Positions 6,407 to 12,833 of a stretch of DNA of 17,070 nucleotides are shown piece after piece (the stretch's first letter is position 1; each line of letters starts with the position of its first letter). The notes under the pieces are model-generated. The model was not told the origin of the DNA, did not search any database, and saw only the letters and a list, made by a program, of their open reading frames with translations. Source of the stretch: Pectinatus sp. (GTDB lineage: Bacteria; Bacillota; Negativicutes; Selenomonadales; Selenomonadaceae); contig JAHHSR010000035.1 of NCBI GenBank assembly GCA_020025075.1, forward strand, positions 1-17,070. Reading direction: 5' to 3'. The position numbers and the translations under genes are program-made.

Positions 6407-7351
6407 TCACTTAGCAAAGCTATCCGGGTAGAGCTCTTTGGCCATAATGGCAACGGCCTCTGGATAGTCGAGCCCCGGACTGAGCAAGAAATACCTCTGC
6501 GGCAGGTAAAAGACACGGTGCTTTTTGACGGCTGGCAAAGTCTGCCAAGCAACATTATTTGATGCCGCCTGCGCGAAGGACTTATCGACAGCTTCCTTTT
6601 TGCCCATACTCGTAACGAAGATGGCCTGCGGATTTTCCTTGACCAATGCTTCAAGGCTATAAGGAGCCGATTCGCTATTTGAATTGACACCCGGCTGTAT
6701 TGCCACATTGGTAAGTCCCAAAAGTTCGGCAGCAGAACCAGCAATGGAGCCTTTCAGCTGAACGGTAACATCTTGTGCCGTGCTGTGCAAAATGGCGATA
6801 CGCTCGCCTTTTTGCGGTAATTTAGCCCTGATTGCCGCAATCTTCTTATCCATATTTTCATTTAGGCCATCAGCCTGTTCACTCTTGCCCAAAATTTTGC
6901 CGAAAAGGCGCACGCACTGCTGCACCTGGCCATAAGTTTTCATGTCCAAGATGAGAACGGGGATATTATTTTCCGTCAAACTACTGACGAGTTTATCATT
7001 CATGCCCTTCATGCCAATGACTAAGTCCGGATGCAAGCTGACAACTTTTTCTAAATTTATATTGTAGACTGCACCCACTTTGGACAGCTTAGCAGCATAA
7101 GCCGGCAGTTCATGTGAATTAGGAACACCGACAAGCTGCCCGCCCAGCGCATGAATTGGTTCGATAAAAGAAGCTGACAAGACAACAATACGCTTTGGCT
7201 CTTGCGGCACAGTCACCTTGCGACCAAGGCTATCCTCCACCGTAAGCGTTGCGCCTTTTTGAGTGGATTCTTGCTGCTTGCCGCAGCCAGCAACAAAAAA
7301 TATCGCACAAAGGAGCAAAACAAAAACAGGGGCAATTCGTTTTTTCACCAT
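6407..7351 (-). CDS. ABC transporter substrate-binding lipoprotein, BtuF/FecB type
   Basis: A 314-aa periplasmic binding protein of the helical-backbone class that captures corrinoids, siderophores, haem or metal chelates. The signal sequence has a KKR n-region and the lipobox VAGC with Cys23, so it should be lipid-anchored. The body follows the class: VEDSLGRKVTVPQEPKRIVVL near the N terminus, the LVGVPN and HPDLVIG strands, a long backbone helix, and a second lobe with NPQAIFVTSMG. The ATG follows TAAGG by 5 nt and lies 7 nt after the cbiL stop, so it belongs to the cbiKL operon. The sequence alone does not reveal the ligand. Co-regulation by a cobalamin riboswitch points to a corrinoid or a cobalt/tetrapyrrole compound. 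Confidence 0.9.
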   Translation of the reverse strand: MVKKRIAPVFVLLLCAIFFVAGCGKQQESTQKGATLTVEDSLGRKVTVPQEPKRIVVLSASFIEPIHALGGQLVGVPNSHELPAYAAKLSKVGAVYNINLEKVVSLHPDLVIGMKGMNDKLVSSLTENNIPVLILDMKTYGQVQQCVRLFGKILGKSEQADGLNENMDKKIAAIRAKLPQKGERIAILHSTAQDVTVQLKGSIAGSAAELLGLTNVAIQPGVNSNSESAPYSLEALVKENPQAIFVTSMGKKEAVDKSFAQAASNNVAWQTLPAVKKHRVFYLPQRYFLLSPGLDYPEAVAIMAKELYPDSFAK

Positions 7352-7358
7352 CGTGACC

Positions 7359-8057
7359 TTACTTTCTACGACGCGTCAAAATCGTCGACAAATAATTGGG
7401 CATCTGCTCTATACTTTCAATGTCCTCATTGACTGTTTCATCAGGCAGACCGCACCGGCTGACCATCACGGCATTTTTCGCCAAGTTTTTTTCCTTGAGC
7501 ATATGCACTACTTCGCTAAAATTGCGGTAGACTTTCATCAAGACGACATTATCTGATGCACTAAGAGCTGCCTCAATTTTTTCAGGGCTTGCTGTTGCAG
7601 GAACAATACTGATGATATCATCACCTTCGACAAGCGGATATTGCAGTTTGCTTGCAATAGCACAAAAAGCGGGAACTCCCGGTATAGTGCGTATTTCAAC
7701 ATCTTCATCGCGCAAGAGGCGATAGATGTAAATGTAAGTGCTATAAAACATGGGGTCGCCCAAGGTCAAAAATGCGACATTTTTGCCGCTTTCGAGCAGC
7801 TTTAAAATCTGCTCCTTATTTTTTTTCCAGCTTTCTGGACTGCTCGCAAAATCCTTGACCATCGGGAAAACCTGATGCACGATTTCAAAGTCCTTCTTTA
7901 GGTGAGGATAAGCAATCGACAAGGCGACGCTACCATCTTTCTTCTCCGTCTTAGGCGCGATGATTACGTCAACCGACTCAAGCGCCTTGATTGCCTTTAG
8001 CGTCAGCAAATCAGGAGCGCCCGGTCCTACGCCGATTCCATAAAAAATACCCTTCAT
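7359..8057 (-). CDS. cbiL: Cobalt-precorrin-2 C(20)-methyltransferase
   Basis: SAM-dependent methyltransferase of the anaerobic cobalamin pathway; it methylates C20 of cobalt-sirohydrochlorin/cobalt-precorrin-2. It is 232 aa, the normal length. The glycine-rich SAM loop GIGVGPGAPDLLTLKA (7-22) and the second family block LGDPMFYSTY are clear, followed by GVPAFCAIASKLQYPL. The reading frame extends upstream to 8135, but homologues begin at the MKGIFYGIGVGPG position, and GAGG precedes ATG 8057 by 10 nt. It directly follows cbiK, whose product makes its substrate, so the two form consecutive steps. The rest of the corrin-ring genes are absent from this window and must be elsewhere if the pathway is complete. 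Confidence 0.92.
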   Translation of the reverse strand: MKGIFYGIGVGPGAPDLLTLKAIKALESVDVIIAPKTEKKDGSVALSIAYPHLKKDFEIVHQVFPMVKDFASSPESWKKNKEQILKLLESGKNVAFLTLGDPMFYSTYIYIYRLLRDEDVEIRTIPGVPAFCAIASKLQYPLVEGDDIISIVPATASPEKIEAALSASDNVVLMKVYRNFSEVVHMLKEKNLAKNAVMVSRCGLPDETVNEDIESIEQMPNYLSTILTRRRK

Positions 8058-8119
8058 TTTTCCTTTTCCTCTCATTCTCACGGCATCAGCCCTCACTGCC
8101 AAGGCAGCGTACGGCGATA

Positions 8120-8146
8120 GCGCCGGACAAGTCACTTGCCCGGCGC
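8120..8146 (-). repeat. Strong hairpin between cbiK and cbiL
   Basis: A 27-nt near-perfect inverted repeat: 12 paired bases per arm (minus-strand GCGCCGGGCAAG and CTTGTCCGGCGC, one G-U pair) around TGA. No T tract follows on the minus strand, so it does not look like an intrinsic terminator. It may be an mRNA-processing or stability element that sets the cbiK/cbiL ratio. Confidence 0.6.
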
Positions 8147-8164
8147 ATCCGTTTTTTATATTAA

Positions 8165-9172
8165 TTAATTGTTATTGTTGCTTTCCAAGGCATTCCAAGC
8201 TTCATCAGCACGCTGAACAAAAATATTGCGAATAACAGGGTTTTCGCCTAAGCCATGGATATAAGGCACGACTTCAAAGCCGTCCTTTTCCAAAATCGAT
8301 TTATGCGATGTCGGCTGGCTGCCTGCCATATCGTGGTTGGCATGGTCTCCTGCTACCATCATGAGCGGCATCAAAATAACCTTCTTGATACCTTTGGCCT
8401 TCAGCTCAGGAATTACCGTGCTGAGATGAGGCCAGCCTTCTACGGAGTAGATGTAGACATTGTGGTCATTTAGGGTATCGAGGCGATCTTGCATTACGGC
8501 ATAGTAAGCGTTAGCAGGATTAGGTGTGCCATGGGCCATGAGCAATATTGCTTCATGCGGCTGCAATTTAGGGAACTGGGAGCCCAATGCCTTCATTACC
8601 TGATTGACGTCATCTCTTTGGTTTTCCTGACCCATCCAGTACATGAGCGGCAAGCCCATTGTCATCTTTTTGAAGTCGTGCTTATAAATGTCAAAAACAG
8701 CCGTATCATAGCTGTATTCCATGCCCGGTATTACATCCAAAGAAGCCAGCGCTACGCGCGTATAGCCTTCTTTTTTCAGCTGCTGCAATGCTTCTTCCGG
8801 CGTCTGGAAAGTAATGCCTTCTTTTTGCTTTATGCGGTCGATGATAATGTGCGAAGTGAAAGCGAGAACGATTTTAGTATTAGGATGCTGCGCCTTTATT
8901 GCATTAAAAGTAGCCTCAATCGTCTTTTGGCGCGAATTTTTGTAAGTCGTGCCAAAGCTCATGATAACCATGGCATCCTTATTTTTGGCATTTTGCATTT
9001 CAGGATTGTTGTAAACGCGTACGCCAATTTCTGCCGCGCGCTTTAAAGCCGGCGTTGCATCGGTAACTTCCGGATTGAGCCTGTACGAGGCTTGCGCCGT
9101 AGAAAATGTGAACCCTGTCAGAGCTGCTAAAGCCATTGAAGCTGCCACAATTTTTTTCCATTTTTTGTTCAT
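8165..9172 (-). CDS. cbiK: Sirohydrochlorin cobaltochelatase CbiK with signal peptide (exported form)
   Basis: Class II chelatase family that inserts cobalt into sirohydrochlorin. It is 335 aa, longer than cytoplasmic CbiK (about 260-270 aa) mainly because of an N-terminal export signal (KKWKK, hydrophobic core 9-23, likely cut after AQA at 28) and a linker. The metal-binding and catalytic residues seen are His214 in LLMAHGT, Glu245 in YSVEGWP and His277 in GDHANHD, matching the two essential His and the Glu of Salmonella CbiK. An exported CbiK (CbiK-P) is known in Desulfovibrio vulgaris and binds haem. ATG 9172 follows AGGAG by 8 nt. It is the first gene after the riboswitch. In the periplasm it cannot directly feed cytoplasmic CbiL, so a role in metal or tetrapyrrole handling with the downstream importer is possible. 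Confidence 0.9.
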   Translation of the reverse strand: MNKKWKKIVAASMALAALTGFTFSTAQASYRLNPEVTDATPALKRAAEIGVRVYNNPEMQNAKNKDAMVIMSFGTTYKNSRQKTIEATFNAIKAQHPNTKIVLAFTSHIIIDRIKQKEGITFQTPEEALQQLKKEGYTRVALASLDVIPGMEYSYDTAVFDIYKHDFKKMTMGLPLMYWMGQENQRDDVNQVMKALGSQFPKLQPHEAILLMAHGTPNPANAYYAVMQDRLDTLNDHNVYIYSVEGWPHLSTVIPELKAKGIKKVILMPLMMVAGDHANHDMAGSQPTSHKSILEKDGFEVVPYIHGLGENPVIRNIFVQRADEAWNALESNNNN

Positions 9173-9224
9173 TTAAATTACTCCTAAAAATTTAATCAAC
9201 AAAAAAACATCATCTCTCATCCGC

Positions 9225-9259
9225 AAAAAAGCTGCTATCGGCTGAGCGATAGCAGCTTT
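9225..9259 (-). terminator. Riboswitch-controlled intrinsic terminator
   Basis: On the minus strand a perfect 13-bp stem (AAAGCTGCTATCG, 9259-9247, with 9240-9228), a 6-nt loop and six T (9230-9225). It lies between the cobalamin aptamer and cbiK. Its 5' arm and loop contain ATCGCTC, complementary to GAGCGAT upstream (9290-9284), which provides an antiterminator pairing. Confidence 0.92.
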
Positions 9260-9271
9260 AAACCAAAGGCA

Positions 9272-9466
9272 AATCACCTGCCCATCGCTCGCAGGTCATA
9301 ACGGTGATTGACAAACAGGCAGTTCTCCTGGCTTAGGTTCATCGCCATATGCTCCTTCCCACGCTTTTCAGCGCAGTGGTTTCTTGCATCTGGCTCCCCT
9401 TACAGTGGCGGGACCGCACCGGCTTTTACCGATTTTTCTATTGAGCCTATAAGGCACCTGTTTCAC
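9272..9466 (-). ncRNA. Cobalamin riboswitch (aptamer plus antiterminator region)
   Basis: The minus strand carries the B12 box GCCACTG (9409-9403) within GGTGCGGTCCCGCCACTGTA, and the 3' core AAGCCAGGAG-AACTGCC followed by CTGTTTGTCA. P1 is visible: AAACAGG (9463-9457) pairs with CCTGTTT (9319-9313); GGCTC (9447-9443) pairs with GAGCC (9396-9392). Downstream, AATCACC (9309-9303) pairs with GGTGATT (9278-9272), and CCTGC/GCAGG presents GAGCGAT (9290-9284) in a loop. GAGCGAT can pair with ATCGCTC of the terminator. Expected behaviour: adenosyl- or another cobalamin binds, the terminator forms, and cbiK, cbiL and the transporter are switched off. Confidence 0.95.
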
Positions 9467-9489
9467 TGACATATTTTGTTGTTATGTTT

Positions 9490-9527
9490 ATACTACAATT
9501 TATTATATCTATTGTCAATATTGTCAA
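9490..9527 (-). promoter_or_regulatory. Promoter of the B12 riboswitch operon
   Basis: The minus strand holds two overlapping direct repeats TATTGACAA, giving two perfect -35 boxes (9527-9522 and 9518-9513). The nearer one has TAGTAT (9495-9490) at 17 nt. The farther one has a perfect TATAAT (9507-9502) but only a 14-nt spacer. Either start lies just upstream of riboswitch P1. Which pair is used cannot be told from sequence. Confidence 0.65.
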
Positions 9528-9537
9528 TAAAATTATA

Positions 9538-9987
9538 TCAAATGCGCACGGAAATTTCTGCCGAGACGCCAACGCCCTGCACGCGTGAAATATCAGTAAT
9601 GCGGTTGGCATTAATCGGCACAAGGCCTTTTATCTTAAAGCGGCTATCATCAAAATCCTTGTCAAGCTGCAATACCGCTTTTGTCTTATCGACCTTATCT
9701 TGCGGCCCCGTTACCTGTGCTGCCCCCACATAAGAGCCATTGCCCAAAGAGATAATCGGCACTACTTTCGTTGCATAGGAAGTGCTCACGCCATTTTGGC
9801 CATAAAGTGCATTTACCGCCGCGTTTAAAGGCTTTGAAAACTGGTCTACCAAGAAGGCCACACCGCCGGTTTTCAAGACGCTGCCAAAAAGGGAGCCAAA
9901 ATTAAACGCCTGTGTCGTCGGGGAAAGGCAGGTAAAAGCCGTCGTACCCGCCAAAAGAACTGCTATCGTCATTTTTTTCCATTTCAT
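9538..9987 (-). CDS. Small secreted protein of unknown function
   Basis: I do not recognise this 149-aa protein. It has a signal peptide (KWKK, hydrophobic 7-19, probable cut after TQA at 27) and no lipobox. The mature part begins with glycine/phenylalanine-rich FNFGSLFGSVLKTGG. It continues with a predicted beta-rich domain whose C terminus has alternating residues (SRFKIKGLVPINANRITDISR), which suggests a small soluble envelope domain. ATG 9987 follows GGAGG by 8 nt; the frame stays open to 10014 without a better start. It ends just before the riboswitch promoter with no terminator between, so its transcript may run into the B12 leader. It is divergent from dedA. The codon pattern resembles the neighbours. 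Confidence 0.75.
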   Translation of the reverse strand: MKWKKMTIAVLLAGTTAFTCLSPTTQAFNFGSLFGSVLKTGGVAFLVDQFSKPLNAAVNALYGQNGVSTSYATKVVPIISLGNGSYVGAAQVTGPQDKVDKTKAVLQLDKDFDDSRFKIKGLVPINANRITDISRVQGVGVSAEISVRI

Positions 9988-10041
9988 TTTTAAATCCTCC
10001 ATATAAGCGGGCATGGGCGCCCTTTTTCATAAACTATAACT

Positions 10042-10069
10042 ATTATAATTTATTTTGACACAAAAACAA
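10042..10069 (-). promoter_or_regulatory. Possible promoter of the small secreted protein gene
   Basis: A perfect TATAAT lies at 10047-10042 on the minus strand, with TTGTTT (10069-10064) 16 nt upstream as a poor -35. It is about 55 nt before the start codon at 9987. Confidence 0.4.
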
Positions 10070-10118
10070 TATTATCTGAAAAAATACCTCATGGCTAAAC
10101 CTTGCCCTTTTGCTCTGC

Positions 10119-10147
10119 TTGTATCGCCTGTCACTTTTTTATATAAT
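10119..10147 (+). promoter_or_regulatory. Promoter of the dedA gene
   Basis: TTGTAT (10119-10124), a 17-nt spacer and a perfect TATAAT (10142-10147). The predicted transcript starts near 10154, about 48 nt before the dedA ATG. This also supports the start at 10202, because the longer open frame (to 10055) would begin upstream of the promoter. Confidence 0.6.
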
Positions 10148-10201
10148 ATGTGGTGTGCAAGATTAATTTTTACTGCTAAACTGTCAGAAAGGATTGTGAT
10201 A

Positions 10202-10798
10202 ATGGAACACTTTTCTACAATTTTTCTCGATTTTATAACCACTTGGGGGTATCTTGCCATCGGCATCTTGATGGCGCTCGAAAATGCCTGCATTCCCATT
10301 CCCAGCGAACTCATTTTAGGCTTTGCCGGCTTTCTCGTTTTCGATGAACGCATTGGTTTTGGGGGAGCTGTAGCAGCAGGTATCATCGGCGGCATGGCAG
10401 GCTCTATCATTACTTATTATATCGGCGATTGGGGTGGTCGTCCTTTTGTCCACAAATACGGCAAATATTTTTTCATGAAAAAATCCCACGTCGACTTGGC
10501 ACAAAATTGGTTTGACAAATATGGCGTCAAGGCCGTTTTTTTCAGCCGCCTTTTGCCCGTCGTACGCACCTTCATCTCGCTTCCTGCCGGCTTTGCTAAA
10601 GTCAATATAAAAAAATTCGTCATTTTTACATTTTTGGGCTCGACACCGTGGACAATACTCATTGTTTACATTGGTATGGTACTTGGAAAAAATTGGCGTC
10701 GCCTGCTTGCTGCCGGTCATGATTTCACTCTTATTACCATCGCCGCTTTTTGCCTATTTTTAGCCTATTACTTTTGGCGGCGCCAAAAGCGCCGTTAA
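10202..10798 (+). CDS. DedA family membrane protein
   Basis: A 198-aa DedA/SNARE-associated (VTT-fold) inner-membrane protein. The family includes undecaprenyl-phosphate and other lipid flippases and affects membrane homeostasis. Seen are ENACIPIPSELILGFAGFL near residue 28 (the acidic re-entrant segment E-x3-P-x-P-x-E), the GGMAGSIITYYIGDWGGR block, and the signature FSRLLPVVRTFISLPAGFAK with its essential Arg residues. The tail is basic (WRRQKRR). ATG 10202 follows AAAGGA by 8 nt. The last codons overlap the terminator stem. Its only same-strand neighbour is the larC-like gene, which has no promoter I can see and may depend on read-through from here. The substrate is unknown. Confidence 0.92.
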   Translation: MEHFSTIFLDFITTWGYLAIGILMALENACIPIPSELILGFAGFLVFDERIGFGGAVAAGIIGGMAGSIITYYIGDWGGRPFVHKYGKYFFMKKSHVDLAQNWFDKYGVKAVFFSRLLPVVRTFISLPAGFAKVNIKKFVIFTFLGSTPWTILIVYIGMVLGKNWRRLLAAGHDFTLITIAAFCLFLAYYFWRRQKRR

Positions 10799-10818
10799 AC
10801 TTTTATCGGCGCTTTTTT
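10785..10818 (+). terminator. Intrinsic terminator overlapping the dedA stop
   Basis: AAAAGCGCCG (10785-10794) pairs perfectly with CGGCGCTTTT (10807-10816), followed by further T to 10818. The 5' arm lies in the last codons of dedA. Only 18 nt separate it from the larC-like Shine-Dalgarno, too little for an obvious promoter, so that gene may depend on read-through. Confidence 0.85.
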
Positions 10819-10834
10819 CAATTTGTTGCTAAAT

Positions 10835-10883
10835 AAGGGGGGAGAGCAGCCTTCAGAAAATCTGAAGCTTTTGCTCAAGACAA
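10835..10883 (+). promoter_or_regulatory. Distant ribosome binding site with bridging hairpin (larC-like gene)
   Basis: AAGGGGGGA (10835-10843) is 40 nt from the ATG at 10884, and no ATG, GTG or TTG lies at normal distance after it. Between them CTTCAGA (10851-10857) pairs with TCTGAAG (10861-10867), loop AAA. The stem can be extended by AG/CT (10848-10849 with 10868-10869) and GAGC/GCTC (10844-10847 with 10873-10876) past small bulges. With the hairpin folded, 7 nt separate its base from the ATG. An in-frame TGA at 10863 excludes an upstream start. Confidence 0.6.
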
Positions 10884-12050
10884 ATGAAAAATCTCTATCT
10901 CGACTGTTTTGCTGGCATCAGCGGTTCCATGCTCGTTGGCGCCTTAATCGATGCTGGTGCCTCTGCGGAGCGATTAAAACGTTCTCTTGCTCAAATTTCC
11001 TTTGCCTCTAAAGGCGAAATAAATATCTTTGAGACAAAGCAGGGCGGCATCAAGGGAATTCGTTTTTGTGTCAGCTGCCATGCAGCACCGCTTTCCTTTA
11101 ATGAAGCCTGCAAGGCTATCCGCACCTCACCGCTTGACGATTACGTCAAAAATACTTCCCTGCTCATCTGCGATGATTGGATAAGGGCATACGCCAAAGT
11201 CAGCGGCCTCTCCATAGATGAAATAAGCCTCACTGACAGCGACTGCGCCGCTCTCATCTGTATCGTTGCCACGGCCATTTGCCTTGAAGAGCTAGATGTC
11301 AAAAATATTTTTGTCACACAGATTTTCACGGGAATGGGCTTTGTCAAGGAAGAAAATGAGCCTTGCCCTGTTCCGACGCCCATTGTCGCTGAGCTTTTAG
11401 CCGGCTTTGACATCTATCCCGGTCATGTGGAAAAAAATCTCGTAACTTCTGCCGGTGCAGCTATCATCCACTCATTGGCTGTCAAAATGCCGCGCGATGA
11501 AGCCTTTCGCTATGCAGCAACGGCTTACGGCGTCGGCGCGCAAGAGCTTTCCATTCCCAACCTCCTGCGCCTTTACATCTACGATGATATTTCGCAAGAA
11601 AACCAAGACTGCCTTTCCATCTTAGAGACAAATATCGATGATATCAGCCCCAAGATTTTAAGCTACGTTTACGACAAATTACTCGCTAATGGTGCCACTG
11701 ATGCCTGGATTACGCCCATTCTCATGCGACGCGGCCTGCCAGGCCATCTCATCTGTGCCGTCGTTCGCAACGACCTTGTCAATATCTGCAAAAAGATTAT
11801 CTTTGCTGAAACCTCTTCTTTAGACATTCGCGTGCGCCATATCTTGCGCACCTCGATAAAGTGCCAGACGGTAACAATTACGACGCGCTATGGTCCCGTA
11901 CGTTGTCAGCTCGGTATCTACCACGGCAAGGTAGTCAAAATTTCTGCCGATTACGACGATTGTCGCCTTCTTGCACAAAAAAATGACATACCTTTAAAAA
12001 ATATCAAAAGTGAAGCCGTTCGCATTGCAGCTTTTAAATACGGCCTATAA
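10884..12050 (+). CDS. LarC-like protein (nickel-pincer cofactor insertase family), diverged
   Basis: 388 aa, aligning over the full length of LarC (LarC1 plus LarC2 in one frame; no frameshift is needed here, unlike Lactobacillus plantarum). LarC inserts nickel into the pyridinium dithiocarboxylate cofactor of lactate racemase, using CTP. Matching parts: YLDCFAGISG (5-14), CPVPTPIVAELLAGFDIY (161-178), LVTSAGAA (186-193), YGVGAQE (215-221), and in the C-terminal CTP-binding part LETNIDDISPKILSYV (247-262) and WITPILMRRGLPG (275-287). Oddities: the usual GISGDM Asp is Ser15; the usual HFHEVGAxDSIxDIVG block is replaced by ISLTDSDCAALICIVA (114-129), without His, Glu or the spaced Asp pair; and the His-rich loop is absent. 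It may have lost or changed nickel chemistry. No larA, larB or larE is in the window. Confidence 0.8.
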   Translation: MKNLYLDCFAGISGSMLVGALIDAGASAERLKRSLAQISFASKGEINIFETKQGGIKGIRFCVSCHAAPLSFNEACKAIRTSPLDDYVKNTSLLICDDWIRAYAKVSGLSIDEISLTDSDCAALICIVATAICLEELDVKNIFVTQIFTGMGFVKEENEPCPVPTPIVAELLAGFDIYPGHVEKNLVTSAGAAIIHSLAVKMPRDEAFRYAATAYGVGAQELSIPNLLRLYIYDDISQENQDCLSILETNIDDISPKILSYVYDKLLANGATDAWITPILMRRGLPGHLICAVVRNDLVNICKKIIFAETSSLDIRVRHILRTSIKCQTVTITTRYGPVRCQLGIYHGKVVKISADYDDCRLLAQKNDIPLKNIKSEAVRIAAFKYGL

Positions 12051-12078
12051 AAAAATCAGGGGCAAGCCCCTGATTTTT
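12051..12078. terminator. Bidirectional terminator between larC-like and convergent gene
   Basis: Perfect 13-bp arms (12051-12063 and 12066-12078) with a 2-nt AA centre, GGGGC/GCCCC at the core, and A/T runs on both sides. It starts at the larC-like stop and overlaps the stop of the convergent gene, so it should serve both. Confidence 0.9.
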
Positions 12079-12601
12079 ATTTTTCATCTTTCTTTTTTTG
12101 CAAATAAGCTTCGGTCTGCTGCATTATTATTTCTGGATTAGCTGCCGCATAATCGGCCACGGCATCAAAGCGGTCAGCTCCCATCGTGCCAGGGTTTACA
12201 CTATACCAGATAAGGTATGTCGGCTTATCCGACCAGCGCACCTTGCCCGCCGGAGTGTAAAATGTTTCCGTCCCCAAGAAAATCGTCTTATTGGCAAGGT
12301 TTACCTTCGCATCCGTTATGCTGTAATAGCCATTATCGAGCGTAAAGCCATTGCGATTTACTTTTTTTTCTTCGTAAACCAAGATGTTTTTATTGATTTT
12401 TCCTTCTTTTACCTCATAGTGGATAGATGCCTTATTAAAATAAAACGTATTGTCATTGCCATTGCCAAAATTAATGGCCTGCCAGACACTTGCCGTTTCA
12501 GATTTATCCTGCGCATTGTGCGGCCGGTAGGGAGAGGCGCTGGATAAAGGCAGAGCGGCAACAAAAAATAAGAAAAGCAACAAGGTTATCCTTTTTACCA
12601 T
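12077..12601 (-). CDS. Secreted protein of unknown function
   Basis: I do not recognise this 174-aa protein. It has a signal peptide (KR, hydrophobic 5-19, likely cut near SSA at 23) and no lipobox Cys. The mature part looks like a small beta-rich domain: VWQAINFGNGNDNTFYFNKA, then IHYEVKEGKINKNILVYEEKK, then GYYSITDAKVNLANKTI, ending in a charged helix with KKKDEK. The alternating strands and aromatic residues resemble small periplasmic proteins common in Negativicutes, but I assign no function. ATG 12601 follows GGGTGA by 4 nt. It converges on the larC-like gene and shares its terminator. The 232 nt upstream, shared with the divergent atpZ-like gene, show no convincing promoter for it. Confidence 0.75.
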   Translation of the reverse strand: MVKRITLLLFLFFVAALPLSSASPYRPHNAQDKSETASVWQAINFGNGNDNTFYFNKASIHYEVKEGKINKNILVYEEKKVNRNGFTLDNGYYSITDAKVNLANKTIFLGTETFYTPAGKVRWSDKPTYLIWYSVNPGTMGADRFDAVADYAAANPEIIMQQTEAYLQKKKDEK

Positions 12602-12712
12602 AAAATCACCCTTTCATCGACTTAATCATTCAAAAACAGCAGGCTACTTTTACGCCACTTATAAATGGACATGCCCTTTATGCTGCTAAAAGAAGCTAAA
12701 AACACATTTACT

Positions 12713-12746
12713 TTCTCTTTTTTTGCTATCGCATAGCAAAAGAGAA
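12713..12746. repeat. Inverted repeat in the 12602-12833 intergenic region
   Basis: TTGCTAT (12723-12729), loop CGC and ATAGCAA (12733-12739), extended by TTCTCTT/AAGAGAA (12713-12719 and 12740-12746) past a 3-nt bulge. No T tract follows in either direction, so it is not an obvious terminator. It lies between two divergent genes and may be an operator or part of a leader. Apart from it, this 232-nt gap shows nothing I can support. Confidence 0.45.
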
Positions 12747-12833
12747 CCATAAGCGCCTGTACGCGCCTTTTTAATCCAACAAGCGGCCTTAGATTTAGGC
12801 TATTATATCAAAAAAACAGAGGAAAATCCTTCC

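Noticed and set aside
8489..9046. Open frame of 185 codons on the plus strand
   Set aside because: Antisense to cbiK, whose motifs are complete. The product is His/Arg/Phe-rich and featureless.
10055..10201. Longer N terminus for dedA
   Set aside because: It starts upstream of a better promoter (10119-10147), lacks a ribosome site and adds residues not typical of DedA.
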